Part shown: positions 53,861-63,564 of the stretch, piece after piece | Position numbering within the stretch: position 1 is the stretch's first letter | How the letters are laid out: each line of letters starts with the position of its first letter | Source of the DNA: an uncultured Spirochaetales bacterium | GTDB lineage: Bacteria; Spirochaetota; Spirochaetia; Sphaerochaetales; Sphaerochaetaceae | Reading direction: 5' to 3' | Assembly: GCA_944388965.1 (NCBI GenBank) | Contig: CALXKL010000010.1 | Location: forward strand, 1 to 64,000 | DNA: 64,000 nucleotides | Position numbers and translations under genes: made by a program | The notes under the pieces: model-generated | The model's database searches: none | The model's input: only the letters and a program-made list of their open reading frames with translations | Told to the model about the DNA's origin: nothing

Positions 53861-56800
53861 ATGTCAGGGAAGGGAAGTAGGAGCAGGACTCCTGAGATTC
53901 TCATACTTATCTCATCTGCCGCGGCGTTCGTGCTGACCGTCGTGGCCTGTCTGTGTGCAGACGAAGTCGGCAGAGCGGGTACCGCCGTCATGGCCATATC
54001 GGCCCTGGCCTGTGCGCTGGTGTCGGCGAACATGATGGTACATGCTGGAGGATCTGCTGCCGGAGGACTGCTGGTCACTGTCCTGCTGATCTGCATGCTG
54101 GCATTCGCCTTCTCATACATACTCCATTATCTCTTTACCCGACCAGGCGAGGAAGCCATCCCTGCAGTGGAAGAATCGAAGGTTGCGGAAGATGCCGTAC
54201 CTGCGGATGCACAGCGGGAGCAGGAATCCACTGCATTGGATACCCGTGAAGAAGAGAGTATCTCCACTGCAACGGAGGACATGACAGAGGAAACGTCAAC
54301 GGAACAGGAGACGATTTTGCAGGACATGGATGGAGAAGACATACATGTCCTGGCAGAGTCCGGAGAAATCGATACGCTCCCTGGTTACGGAGAAGACGCA
54401 CAAGAGACATCCGGGCAGGAGCCTCAAGCCGGACTCTGTGAAGATGCCGTTCCTCCAACCAAGTCTGAAGACGAAGAACAGCCCGGCGCAATCGTCGCCG
54501 ATGTTCCCGATGCACCATCAGGACTCTTTGCCACTACCATGGTTGAAGGCGAAGAAGATGAAGAACAGCCAACGGCTTTGGAAGAAGATGATGTCGAGGA
54601 CTTCGGCATATACGTCGACCCATATGCCGACGATGATTTCTGGGCGAGCTTCTATATCGCAGGCCAGGATGAACTCGTGCTGGAGGACGGCATCTATTAC
54701 ATGTCGCTCTACATAAACGACGTCAACACAGGAGTCATATCCACTCTGATGGAGGGTGGAATCGCATCGCTGTCCACCTCCGAGCTTGAAGACCACACCT
54801 ATGGCACCCTTACGGACGAGGCCAGAAGCCGTCTTTTCAACGAGAGGGGAAGCTACATAACGCTTGACGAGCTGGAGCAGGTCGGTGTCCAGACCAGACT
54901 CGACAGCACTGCATACGAGGTGTATCTGACCTTCGACCCACATGACATGCCGGTTCAGATCCTCAGCATCAGGGGCAGCTCCAGAAGGATGGTCAACAGG
55001 CCGATCTCCGGTGGAATCGAGGTCGATCCGGCCGTATTCACGTTGATATCCCGCCACAGCCTGTCAATGGGATTCGACGACCTCAGACGGGATGACGTGA
55101 TGTCCGGATTCTGGGGCTACTTCTCCTCTACCAACAGTGGACGGTTGTACAATGTCGACTTCGACTTCTCCTTCGGCTTCCACTTCACGGCGGACTCGTT
55201 CGACTTCTCGAATCTTACATACAGCTTCCATCGCGACTTCCCGGATGCCATGATGCGTCTGCAGTGGGGCATGGTCGGCACATCGCTCCTGTCCCCGTCG
55301 GGAACGGGAATCGGAATACGATTCGACAAGAGCCTGTCCTATTCCAACGACAGGACGTCCAACCGCAGCCATACGGAGCAGCTCGTCGTTGTCGAGAAGA
55401 CATCCGATGTCGAGGTGTTCAACGAAGGACGCTCGATTTTCAAGAGGACGCTGTCTGCCGGAATGTACAGACTGCAGGACTTCGTTCTCTATTCCGGTGC
55501 AAACAGAATCCTAATCCGCATCTCGCCTCTTGACGGCTCGCCTGTCAGGGAGATCGAGTTCGATGTCCTCTATTCCTCCTCCCTGCTTGCACCTGGAGAG
55601 GCGTATTACGGCGCCTCCCTTGCCTTCAGCAGAAGACTGACGGACAACAGGGTGGAAAAGTCAGATTCCGCATTCTCGCTTCCGCTGTGGAACGACAGGA
55701 GAATAGACTACGACTTCGCAGACGTCGTCCTGAGCGCATACGTCCGAGCCGGTCTTACGGAGAGGACGACGATGAATGCGACAATTGCATTGCAGAACAG
55801 GCCAACAGAGCTTTCCCTGTGGGGTCCGAACGCCTCTCTTGCAATGGAGTTCACAAACGTGAACATCCTTGGCAATTCACGTCTCTCGCTCACTCTCGCC
55901 GAGAGAAGCGACGAGAGTGGCGACTTCACGTTGCCCACGCTGAATGCGAACATCGGCCATCAGGTATCCACGGACATGAGATGGCTTAGTTCGCTCAGCT
56001 TCGGAGCATCCTGGACCAACCCGTCCAACTGGAACTTCGAGAACTCGAACTTCATCTCGTTCAACGCCGGAGTCGGAGGCGGTTTCGGTATCGTCGGCTG
56101 GAGTCTTTCGGCCTTCGGCGGCTTCGATATAAGCGATCCTACGATCTGGTCATGGAGTACATCTGCAAGTGTCAGTGTGAATCTGGGCAGACATGTCTAT
56201 GTGTCCGGCTCTCTCAATGCAAGCGGTACGAACGACATCAGACCTGAGATCTCCGGAAGAGTCAGCGCCAGCCTGAGATTCGGAGGTGTTAGTACAAGCG
56301 CCAGTACTGATTTTGAGAACGTTTCGCTTAGGTTCTCCGCCGGTGGAGGACGTCATTCGCTGTCAGGCAGCATCAATGGTTCCAACATTCTCGATGTGGA
56401 TACCTGGAACATGAACGCATCCTATTCCTATGGTGGAAGGAGAATCGCGGCAGGTGTGAACATGAACTCGTCCCAGCTCTTCGACAGAGTGGGGCTCTCT
56501 GCGAATCTGTCGACCTCCACGGTCTTTGCCGACGGTCTGTTCGCAATCGCATCCAGCATCCCGTCCAATTTCCTGCTGGTCAGCCAGAAGGGGGCGCTCA
56601 AAGGCAATGACCTGTCCATAGGCACTCCCGGAACCTCTTCGTTCGCCGAGACGCCGACCACGTTCGGTACGGCCTTGTACACGGGACTGCCGAGCTATGG
56701 AAACACGAGTCTCATGGTATACAGCTCCGGAAGCGACCAGTTCTCGGTGGCCCAGTCGCTTGCCGTCAATCTCACAGCCTCGGATATGAAGGGATATGTT

Positions 56801-57235
56801 CTCAGGATGGAGGCGGAGGACAGCTTCTCCGCTTCAGGCATGGTGTACCTGCCTGATGGAAGCCTGTGGCTCAATGGATCTTCTCCACTCTATTCGGTCA
56901 TGAATGATGGCAATGGGAATGTGACGACGACAGCGACCGATTCATATATCTTCACGGACAGCGATGGTCGTTTCGTCGTCTCCCAGCTGCCTGCCGGAAC
57001 ATATGGATTCGATGTCCCGTATGAAGGCGGATGGCTGCTATACATCTTCCCGGTCAGTGATGATCCGGATGCCTTCTCCATGCTCCAGATGATGGGAGAG
57101 CCGGCAGAATCCGATTCATCGACATCGCTTCCCGAACCCTACATGGAATCCTACGTCTATGAAATGGACGAGATCATATCCTCCCAGCAGTTCTTCGAGC
57201 TGCTTTATCCCGAAGCGATGGAGGTGGCCGTATGA
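53861..57235 (+). CDS. Usher-like outer-membrane protein with N-terminal membrane domain
   Basis: The product is 1,124 residues. Residues 264-380 resemble the usher N-domain (GIYYMSLYINDVNTG, RMVNRPISGGIEVDP); then comes a long beta-barrel region with the usher plug-like segment DVEVFNEGRSIFKRTL, RLQDFVLYSGANRILI and LLAPGEAYYGASLAFSRRL, and a C-terminal FTDSDGRFVVSQLPAGTYGF typical of usher ends. What is odd is the start: instead of a signal peptide it has three transmembrane helices (about 12-33, 40-62, 64-92) and an acidic, low-complexity linker (about 96-258). A fused frame is unbroken, so this is a real fusion. It overlaps the next gene by four bases. Confidence 0.78.
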   Translation: MSGKGSRSRTPEILILISSAAAFVLTVVACLCADEVGRAGTAVMAISALACALVSANMMVHAGGSAAGGLLVTVLLICMLAFAFSYILHYLFTRPGEEAIPAVEESKVAEDAVPADAQREQESTALDTREEESISTATEDMTEETSTEQETILQDMDGEDIHVLAESGEIDTLPGYGEDAQETSGQEPQAGLCEDAVPPTKSEDEEQPGAIVADVPDAPSGLFATTMVEGEEDEEQPTALEEDDVEDFGIYVDPYADDDFWASFYIAGQDELVLEDGIYYMSLYINDVNTGVISTLMEGGIASLSTSELEDHTYGTLTDEARSRLFNERGSYITLDELEQVGVQTRLDSTAYEVYLTFDPHDMPVQILSIRGSSRRMVNRPISGGIEVDPAVFTLISRHSLSMGFDDLRRDDVMSGFWGYFSSTNSGRLYNVDFDFSFGFHFTADSFDFSNLTYSFHRDFPDAMMRLQWGMVGTSLLSPSGTGIGIRFDKSLSYSNDRTSNRSHTEQLVVVEKTSDVEVFNEGRSIFKRTLSAGMYRLQDFVLYSGANRILIRISPLDGSPVREIEFDVLYSSSLLAPGEAYYGASLAFSRRLTDNRVEKSDSAFSLPLWNDRRIDYDFADVVLSAYVRAGLTERTTMNATIALQNRPTELSLWGPNASLAMEFTNVNILGNSRLSLTLAERSDESGDFTLPTLNANIGHQVSTDMRWLSSLSFGASWTNPSNWNFENSNFISFNAGVGGGFGIVGWSLSAFGGFDISDPTIWSWSTSASVSVNLGRHVYVSGSLNASGTNDIRPEISGRVSASLRFGGVSTSASTDFENVSLRFSAGGGRHSLSGSINGSNILDVDTWNMNASYSYGGRRIAAGVNMNSSQLFDRVGLSANLSTSTVFADGLFAIASSIPSNFLLVSQKGALKGNDLSIGTPGTSSFAETPTTFGTALYTGLPSYGNTSLMVYSSGSDQFSVAQSLAVNLTASDMKGYVLRMEAEDSFSASGMVYLPDGSLWLNGSSPLYSVMNDGNGNVTTTATDSYIFTDSDGRFVVSQLPAGTYGFDVPYEGGWLLYIFPVSDDPDAFSMLQMMGEPAESDSSTSLPEPYMESYVYEMDEIISSQQFFELLYPEAMEVAV

Positions 57236-57942
57236 AGCTTAAGCAGAAAGTCATCAGCCTTTCCATTCTTTTTACCTGCATGTTCATGACCGGAGTTTCC
57301 GCTGCTGACAGTCAGGAGCTGGTGATCAAGGCATATAAGATTGCTAGAAGCGATCAAAAAGGCATCACGGAATTCGTCGTCACGGATGCCCTTGCTGATT
57401 TCGATGACCTGGACAAGATTTCGGATACCAGGAATGAAATTATCCTGGACAGGCATATCGGTACATATCTTGGTCGTATCGAGAAGCTTGATGACAAGGC
57501 GTTTTCCGAGCATATCGTGTTCTCTGTCAGAATAGCAGGAGCTGGAACTTCTTCGTATACTGGTACTTCCTCTTTGGAGGAAGATGATACTGACCAATAT
57601 CAGGTGACAATGACCTTTTCACCTTTTGTCTATGGAGATAATGGTGTGACATCTACCTTGGATGCATGCTATCAGCTTGGAAACATCACAGGCATATTCG
57701 AAGCAAACAGCTCTTCGACCCATGGTTCTGAAACGATTACTATGACCGAAGGAACTGATTATGTTGCCAATTCAGGCTCCTTGTCATTCAACTGGCAAGT
57801 CACTACGAATTCCGGTTCCTTATCACAATGGACGGTGCGTGCTGCTGTCGCCATGACAATCGGTGAAGATAGTTACAACAACTGTACCCAATACGGCAAA
57901 CATTCCGCGACCGTTACTGTCAAGTTGGAGGCCGTCAGATGA
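57232..57942 (+). CDS. Secreted pilin-like subunit 1
   Basis: The 236-residue product begins with a signal peptide (MKLKQKVISLSILFTCMFMT, cleaved near VSAA). It is beta-rich with many Ser, Thr and Gly and ends in HSATVTVKLEAVR, like a pilin's final strand. It has two cysteines (ACYQLG and YNNCTQ) that could form a disulphide. Its start overlaps the usher stop (ATGA) and its end overlaps the next gene, so assembly with the usher is implied. It does not share the Trp core motif of the later subunits. Confidence 0.6.
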   Translation: MKLKQKVISLSILFTCMFMTGVSAADSQELVIKAYKIARSDQKGITEFVVTDALADFDDLDKISDTRNEIILDRHIGTYLGRIEKLDDKAFSEHIVFSVRIAGAGTSSYTGTSSLEEDDTDQYQVTMTFSPFVYGDNGVTSTLDACYQLGNITGIFEANSSSTHGSETITMTEGTDYVANSGSLSFNWQVTTNSGSLSQWTVRAAVAMTIGEDSYNNCTQYGKHSATVTVKLEAVR

Positions 57943-58595
57943 GAAAAATCCATCTGATCATTCTTCTTATCTTTGTCCTTGCAAATGTCAATGCAGCGTA
58001 CGTGCATGAGACCACCAGGCATTTTGACCTCCAGGCAGGATATGGCGCAACCTCGTCAATCAACATCACTCCGATTCCGGCCCAGAGCCAGTCATATGTC
58101 GTCGGAATGCCTTTCAGTATCGAAGATCCGATGGTCACCGACTCAACGGGATTTGGGCGCCAGATTGCTACATTCACTTTGCTAAGCAATGTCGATTTCA
58201 ACATAATTATCGAACCTGCTGCGTCATACGATGGGAAAATGCGTCATGTGGATGCGAAAGGAGAGCCTGTAATGAATGAAGATGGCTCATACGAGCATGA
58301 AGGTCTGGATTACATCCTTGAATTCCGGTATCTGCTTGGCTACGTGGGTGAAGGCAATACGCAAGATTCTCGTGAAGGTGAATTTACATATGAATCCAGA
58401 ATTGTAACTAAAACTATTTCGGATTTGACCATGGGATACACCGGAGAGGGAAACGCTTTCATCGGTACGGCCAATGGAGCCATCTTCTTCAGATTTGACG
58501 ATAAAAGCTCAGGCATGATCGAAAACCCAAATAACACGCTTCCAGCTGGTGACTACATGGCTCATGTGAAGATAACTCTGGAGGACAAGAAATGA
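57939..58595 (+). CDS. Secreted pilin-like subunit 2
   Basis: The 218-residue product has a signal peptide (MRKIHLIILLIFVLANVNA) and a beta-rich mature part. It ends with TLPAGDYMAHVKITLEDKK, the G-x-Y-x-A-x-[VL] strand ending seen across this gene cluster. A VTDSTG segment and two long charged loops lie in the middle. Both ends overlap neighbouring genes by four bases. The role within the fibre is unknown. Confidence 0.6.
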   Translation: MRKIHLIILLIFVLANVNAAYVHETTRHFDLQAGYGATSSINITPIPAQSQSYVVGMPFSIEDPMVTDSTGFGRQIATFTLLSNVDFNIIIEPAASYDGKMRHVDAKGEPVMNEDGSYEHEGLDYILEFRYLLGYVGEGNTQDSREGEFTYESRIVTKTISDLTMGYTGEGNAFIGTANGAIFFRFDDKSSGMIENPNNTLPAGDYMAHVKITLEDKK

Positions 58596-59863
58596 CCAGA
58601 AGAACCATATTCGTTTTCCTCCTTCTCCTGTTCATCTGCTTCAATTTGATGGCGGTCGCCCATGTCGCCATAGCTCCGGAAACCGGTGCCTATGGAGTCA
58701 ATATGGCCAGCTCTAAATATCGTGGAAACGAACACAGCGGAAACAATTTCTCGTGGATCAAAGGTACGGGTGAACCTGATAATCCGACATTCGATCAGCT
58801 TACTGGTGTACAAAGCAAACAATGGTATCTTGACCAGCATATCATCGGTCTTGGTGGTGTTTATGATCTCGAGTCGTCTCAGAAAAACTCGAATACGAGA
58901 TATACGGTCACGGCATACTGTGCCAATGGATTCAACTTCAAGTCTCAGAGCAATCCGAACATCGTAAGACCTTTCGAAATACTGATTGTCGCAAGATATG
59001 GAGAAGAGAAAACGGACCGTGTAGAAGCACTCAAGTCTTCCGGACAGTCTGAGACATTCTATTATAAGGGTGCTAAGGACTATCTCTGGTTCGACCTTGT
59101 GCTTGCTCTGCCCCTTGATGAAGATCCGGTACCTGGCTCGAATTACATCAAGGCAGACGGTCAGACTTACTCCCTCGTACAGACAAATGATTATACCGCT
59201 CTGGTGACCATCAACGTGACGGCTTGGGATGAGAATGGAGTCATCGGCACGGATTCGATCAGCATACCGTTTTCCGGGTATTTCAATGGGCAAACCGAAG
59301 GAAAGGGTGATGACAGACTGAGCCTGATGTTCACTCCTAATGCGAATGCCGGCAATCTTAATATCCAGACCCAGCATTCTCTTCCGATTCCGGTTGGCAA
59401 CATCGACTTCATGCTCGATGCCGAATATACGGAAAGGAAAGACGGTTGGGGAAACGATATCTCCGATAGATATGATCCTGGCTATGTGAAGATATTCTTC
59501 TCGTCCAGAAATGAACCCGATGATGCAAATACCCAGCCTTTCCGGTTCGTCCATAGTTCAGTAGGTGATTCTGATCCACTGACGAATTACAATTCCATCG
59601 GATACGAGATAGTCGTTAGCGGTTCGAATTCAAGTACTTCCTTTTCCGGAGACGATCATCTGGTCAATGGTGATGTCGAGAATGCAATCATTCCGGAAAA
59701 GGTGACAAGTAATACTTCGCATCAAGGCGCACGTGAATTCTTCGAGTATTCCGGGACAATCAACGTCATCATCGATGAACCGACGACGATTATGCAAGAA
59801 GGAGATTATCACGACACAGTATATGTCCATGTCGTTACGGATCATGACAAGGCGGGAAAATGA
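58592..59863 (+). CDS. Large secreted pilin-like protein, possible tip adhesin
   Basis: At 423 residues it is the largest protein of the subunit cluster. It has a signal peptide (MTRRTIFVFLLLLFICFNLM) and a long mature region rich in Asn, Ser, Gly and Thr, with the closing IMQEGDYHDTVYVHVV matching the terminal strand of the others. Tip adhesins in chaperone-usher fibres are two-domain and larger than the shaft pilins, so an adhesin role is a reasonable guess, not shown. It overlaps its neighbours by four bases at each end. Confidence 0.55.
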   Translation: MTRRTIFVFLLLLFICFNLMAVAHVAIAPETGAYGVNMASSKYRGNEHSGNNFSWIKGTGEPDNPTFDQLTGVQSKQWYLDQHIIGLGGVYDLESSQKNSNTRYTVTAYCANGFNFKSQSNPNIVRPFEILIVARYGEEKTDRVEALKSSGQSETFYYKGAKDYLWFDLVLALPLDEDPVPGSNYIKADGQTYSLVQTNDYTALVTINVTAWDENGVIGTDSISIPFSGYFNGQTEGKGDDRLSLMFTPNANAGNLNIQTQHSLPIPVGNIDFMLDAEYTERKDGWGNDISDRYDPGYVKIFFSSRNEPDDANTQPFRFVHSSVGDSDPLTNYNSIGYEIVVSGSNSSTSFSGDDHLVNGDVENAIIPEKVTSNTSHQGAREFFEYSGTINVIIDEPTTIMQEGDYHDTVYVHVVTDHDKAGK

Positions 59864-59874
59864 GGAGGCAAGGA

Positions 59875-60450
59875 ATGAGAAAAAGCATAATGGCAGTCAT
59901 TATTATCCTACTCTTTATTTCGAATGCCTACGCTGCCGAGGAAACGAAGTCTCTAGCCGTATCAACCATTGTACCGGTTGACTATGGAGTTGTGTTCCCT
60001 GCAGACGGACTGAGACTGGACCGGCTGTATCTTGCATTGGAGGCTGCTGGTGGAGACAGGAACTATCTAACGACAGACGATACGACAATCCATACCGGTC
60101 TCATAACGGATCATCCGGATGGAATGGTGTTCCACTTCCTCTTCTACGGGAACCTGGCAACAACATATCAGGTGATGATAACTGCGGATGCTGGAAGCGG
60201 ACTTGTTCTCCAGAGTGGGGACGACACGTTCACCATACCTGTGGATGTCTCCTTCCAGGAGCCGGAGGAGGAGAACGACAACGTCGTCCTGGAGATTCTC
60301 GATGGGAACACGGCGATGCTCCAGGTGGATACGGCCGGAGCCGTGAGCGCACTTGACGTGCTTGAGCTGAGAGTGAAGTGGGAGGATTCTCCTGAAATCA
60401 TAGCGGGAGATTACATGGCGGATCTGAGTCTTGAACTCACGACGATGTGA
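59875..60450 (+). CDS. Secreted pilin-like subunit 4
   Basis: The 191-residue product has a signal peptide (MRKSIMAVIIILLFISNAYA) and a beta-rich mature part ending in IIAGDYMADLSLELTTM, the cluster's common final strand. It has FHFLFYGNLATTYQVMI where other members have the Trp motif. ATG 59875 was chosen because GAGGAGG lies just upstream, whereas the ATG at 59860 has none. Confidence 0.6.
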   Translation: MRKSIMAVIIILLFISNAYAAEETKSLAVSTIVPVDYGVVFPADGLRLDRLYLALEAAGGDRNYLTTDDTTIHTGLITDHPDGMVFHFLFYGNLATTYQVMITADAGSGLVLQSGDDTFTIPVDVSFQEPEEENDNVVLEILDGNTAMLQVDTAGAVSALDVLELRVKWEDSPEIIAGDYMADLSLELTTM

Positions 60451-60469
60451 CGAGGAGGAGCTGGTGATT

Positions 60470-61051
60470 ATGAAAAGACTTGTCTTCTCTATGATTGTGA
60501 TGACAGTAGGCCTGCTTGCCTGTTGGGCTTCAGAACCTCTGGAGTCCAAGACTTTAGAGGTGGCGCTGGATCTGAGTTCTGAGTCGACGATCACATGGTA
60601 TGATTTCGGCTTCTCGTCAACTCAGGTCGGCAGCGGGAAGGAGGAGACTCCTGTCGCTTATGAGCCGACGGAAATCGATCATATAGCGCTTGTCCTGGAA
60701 TCAGGTGCAGATGCTGACAGAATTGCCGAGAACACTGACGGCTCCCTATGGGTGTATTGGCATATCACATCAGGATCCGGGCTGGAGATTTCCATTGCTG
60801 GTGATGGTGATATGAAGAAGGAGGTTCCAGAATCCGAGGGGGAGAAAATCGGTTGGAACATCGCAATCGATTCTGCAGATGGAAAGGGCAGTGGGGAAAC
60901 GCAAGTCGTATTCACACATGACCCTTCTGAAAACAGTGTAGGTGCAGATGGATCCAAAAAAATTCTTCTGGCTACAGAAGATCTCACCGGGCTGACTCTT
61001 TCGCCTGGTGAGTATACTGCGAATCTAAAACTTTCAATTGTCAAAAAATGA
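60470..61051 (+). CDS. Secreted pilin-like subunit 5
   Basis: The 193-residue product has a signal peptide (MKRLVFSMIVMTVGLLACWA). The mature part contains the shared core WVYWHITSGSGLEISI and ends with LSPGEYTANLKLSIVKK. The signal region contains a Cys at residue 18, which could be a lipidation site, but the context (LLACWA) is not a perfect lipobox. The ATG at 60470 has GAGGAGGAG upstream. It begins the series of clearly related paralogues. Confidence 0.65.
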   Translation: MKRLVFSMIVMTVGLLACWASEPLESKTLEVALDLSSESTITWYDFGFSSTQVGSGKEETPVAYEPTEIDHIALVLESGADADRIAENTDGSLWVYWHITSGSGLEISIAGDGDMKKEVPESEGEKIGWNIAIDSADGKGSGETQVVFTHDPSENSVGADGSKKILLATEDLTGLTLSPGEYTANLKLSIVKK

Positions 61052-61062
61052 GGAGAAATGAT

Positions 61063-61746
61063 ATGAAGAGAACTCTTTGTCTAATGGCTCTCGTCTTGCT
61101 GATCGTTTCGGCATTGTCTGCAGGTGAGGAAACCACAAGCCCTTCCTATAGCGGTGGTATAGATAATGCCAATGCCAAAGCTACTACTCAGGTTTCGTTG
61201 AATATCGGAGGCGGAGATGCAAGTGCTTCTAAGATCGAACTGTACTTCTTGAAGGCTCAGGATGAGAACCAGAGTGCTACGTCTCAAGCTCCAGACAATA
61301 CGAAATTGCAACCTTCTGTTGCTCTTGCCTTCAATTCCACCCCGAATGTTGCCGATAATACGGCTGACGGCTCTGGCGTCTATGCGTGGTGGAGAGTGCT
61401 GTATGGTGGAAATCTCTATATCAAGCTTGAGATTGATAAAGCGCTTTCGAAAGATGAAGAGACCGAGACTATCGACTGGGAAGCTGCAGCGACGGTTTTA
61501 TCTCCCGCTACGGATGCCTCTGAGGGGGATGGTCTGAGCACCACTACTGTTAAGAAGACAGTCTATTCAAAGGTAGGAAGTGGAAATAAGATTGAAACCT
61601 TCGCTACTCATGTTGGAACGAAAGGCGTTCTGTCGTTTGGGCAGGCCAGGATCGATATCAAGACGGATGCAAACGAGGATTTTTCCAAGATTCCTGCCGG
61701 TACATATTCTGCGAATCTTACCCTGATTTGCACAACAGAAAACTGA
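61063..61746 (+). CDS. Secreted pilin-like subunit 6
   Basis: The 227-residue product has a signal peptide (MKRTLCLMALVLLIVSALSA), the core motif YAWWRVLYGGNLYIKLEI, and the ending KIPAGTYSANLTLICTTEN. A middle loop is long and rich in Ser and Thr. The start at 61063 has AGGAGA six bases upstream. It is related to the flanking subunits. Confidence 0.68.
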   Translation: MKRTLCLMALVLLIVSALSAGEETTSPSYSGGIDNANAKATTQVSLNIGGGDASASKIELYFLKAQDENQSATSQAPDNTKLQPSVALAFNSTPNVADNTADGSGVYAWWRVLYGGNLYIKLEIDKALSKDEETETIDWEAAATVLSPATDASEGDGLSTTTVKKTVYSKVGSGNKIETFATHVGTKGVLSFGQARIDIKTDANEDFSKIPAGTYSANLTLICTTEN

Positions 61747-61779
61747 ACAATGGAAGATAGAAAATAGGAGAAAAAGAAA

Positions 61780-62376
61780 ATGAAGAAGTTGATTATTGTT
61801 GTTTTGATTGCGGCGGTTTCTGTCGTAAGCATTTTTGCTGCTACACAGGGTAGTGCTTCAGGTACAGTCGGGGATAATCCGGAAGCTTATACTGTCGTAA
61901 CACTTGACTTGACTGATGGTGGTAAGTCGTATGTTGAACTGTGGTTTGACAAAGAAGCGTCTACCAGTATCCCAGATACTCCTAAGGCTACGGTCAATCT
62001 TGGATTTTCTGACGACGCCACTAGTGCAAGCAATTCTGGAGATCCTCTTTACGCTTGCTGGAATATAGTCTCTGGAGATTCAATTGACGTTGAGCTTTAT
62101 CTGACAGGTCCGCTTACAGCGAATGGTAAAGATATCGAATGGACTGCAACCTGGAAAAATGATAGTAGTGCAAATGTCACGATTTCATCTAATGAAGTTA
62201 CTGGTGATTCTCTAGAAGGTTCGGATGTACTTAAATCATATACTGATACAACAGGTAATCCACTTAAGAAGACTGATAGCAAACAGATAACAATTTCTAC
62301 TACCACTATTGATTATACGGATATCGTGCCCGGTACATATACGGCCAATCTGTATCTGAGATGTAAGACTAACTGA
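61780..62376 (+). CDS. Secreted pilin-like subunit 7
   Basis: The 198-residue product has a signal peptide (MKKLIIVVLIAAVSVVSIFA), the core YACWNIVSGDSIDVELYLTG and the ending IVPGTYTANLYLRCKTN. It contains two cysteines, one in the core motif (YACW) and one at the final strand (RCKT), which may pair. Low-complexity Ser-Asp-Gly stretches and a more AT-rich codon choice set this gene apart from the housekeeping genes earlier in the window. Confidence 0.68.
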   Translation: MKKLIIVVLIAAVSVVSIFAATQGSASGTVGDNPEAYTVVTLDLTDGGKSYVELWFDKEASTSIPDTPKATVNLGFSDDATSASNSGDPLYACWNIVSGDSIDVELYLTGPLTANGKDIEWTATWKNDSSANVTISSNEVTGDSLEGSDVLKSYTDTTGNPLKKTDSKQITISTTTIDYTDIVPGTYTANLYLRCKTN

Positions 62377-62408
62377 TTTTCCTCAAAGGTTTTCTGGAGG
62401 CTGAAGTC

Positions 62409-62996
62409 ATGAAGAGGTTTATGATCCTGTTACTTCTCGTATTTCCGGTGTGTCTTGTATCTGGTGAAGTGTCGTTTTCGACTACTGATTCCTCTGATTC
62501 TGAGGCAATCAAGGCCGCCGATGCATCGGTGGATACGGTACTGGACCTCTCTGGCTTCAGCTTTGTCAGCCTTGGGATCTATGACGAGTCTGATTCCACC
62601 GATCCTATCGAAGAGGTTCCGCTGGAACTGATTCGGGATGCCGAGGGGGCAATCAAGGCGATTGAAGACGTAGTGATCAGATATGCTGTCAAATATTCCG
62701 GGACCTTTGATCTCATGTTGCAGGCTGGAAATCCAGTGGAAGGAAATACTGGGGATGTGATTCACTGGAGAGCCTGTGTACAAGATGTAAACGGGAATAT
62801 GAAATGGACTGGGGAAGGCCAGGTTGGAGGCGAAGAGTATTCGGCAATTGTCATACACAGCCATGAGAAAACAGCTGGGAACTATGACGATGGGACAGTC
62901 TCCGTCAGCCTGGAGACCGTTGCTCTTTCCAGTCCAGACCAGAAGCCTGCAAAGCTTGAAGAGCCGCTTAAGGTGTACATCTTTCCGCGGGGGTAG
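62409..62996 (+). CDS. Secreted pilin-like subunit 8 (divergent)
   Basis: The 195-residue product has a signal peptide (MKRFMILLLLVFPVCLVSGE) and a beta-rich mature part. Its core reads IRYAVKYSGTFDLMLQAGNP, in which the Trp of the paralogues is missing, and its ending KLEEPLKVYIFPRG lacks the Tyr-x-Ala pattern. It is therefore a more distant relative or a specialised subunit. A good ribosome binding site (CTGGAGG) precedes the ATG. Confidence 0.6.
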   Translation: MKRFMILLLLVFPVCLVSGEVSFSTTDSSDSEAIKAADASVDTVLDLSGFSFVSLGIYDESDSTDPIEEVPLELIRDAEGAIKAIEDVVIRYAVKYSGTFDLMLQAGNPVEGNTGDVIHWRACVQDVNGNMKWTGEGQVGGEEYSAIVIHSHEKTAGNYDDGTVSVSLETVALSSPDQKPAKLEEPLKVYIFPRG

Positions 62997-63002
62997 TGAT
63001 TC

Positions 63003-63563
63003 ATGAAAAGACGTTTCTGCCTCATCTTCATTCTTGTGTCTGTCTTGATGACTTCGTTTGCAGTTGATTCGGAGAAGAACTATGAAGTCAAGTTCGACAC
63101 GCGACAGTATGCTCCGTTTTATCTCGACTTCGGATTTCGCAAAAGTGGATCAGAGGCAATTGAAAACGGTGAGGTCGACTTTTCTAGCATGACACTGGGG
63201 GAGGATCAGGCATCTGCCGTGCTGCAGCTTGAGGCTTACTGGAATATCATCTCCGATAAAAAGATTGAACTCTCATTGGAGATCGGTGCTCTTGTAAATG
63301 GAGAAGGTGAGTCCCGCAAGGAACTGGACTGGACACTTGAGTGGACTGAAGGAAGCGGAAGAATAGTACTGGACAGCTCAGTTGATGATAAGAAAACAGC
63401 TGTGATTCACACCCATCAAGGTCAGCAATACGACTATGATCAAGATTCAGTAGCCCTCAGAGGGTATGTGAATGTAGAGTATGGATCGGATGATTTCAAG
63501 AATATGGCTCTCGATACATATCGCGGTACGTTGACCTTGAAGGTGACTTCTTACGGAGGGTGA
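63003..63563 (+). CDS. Secreted pilin-like subunit 9
   Basis: The 186-residue product has a signal peptide (MKRRFCLIFILVSVLMTSFA), the core EAYWNIISDKKIELSLEIGA followed by LDWTLEW, and the ending ALDTYRGTLTLKVTSYGG. It lacks cysteine in the mature part. It is followed after one base by the next related gene. Confidence 0.65.
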   Translation: MKRRFCLIFILVSVLMTSFAVDSEKNYEVKFDTRQYAPFYLDFGFRKSGSEAIENGEVDFSSMTLGEDQASAVLQLEAYWNIISDKKIELSLEIGALVNGEGESRKELDWTLEWTEGSGRIVLDSSVDDKKTAVIHTHQGQQYDYDQDSVALRGYVNVEYGSDDFKNMALDTYRGTLTLKVTSYGG

Positions 63564-63564
63564 T

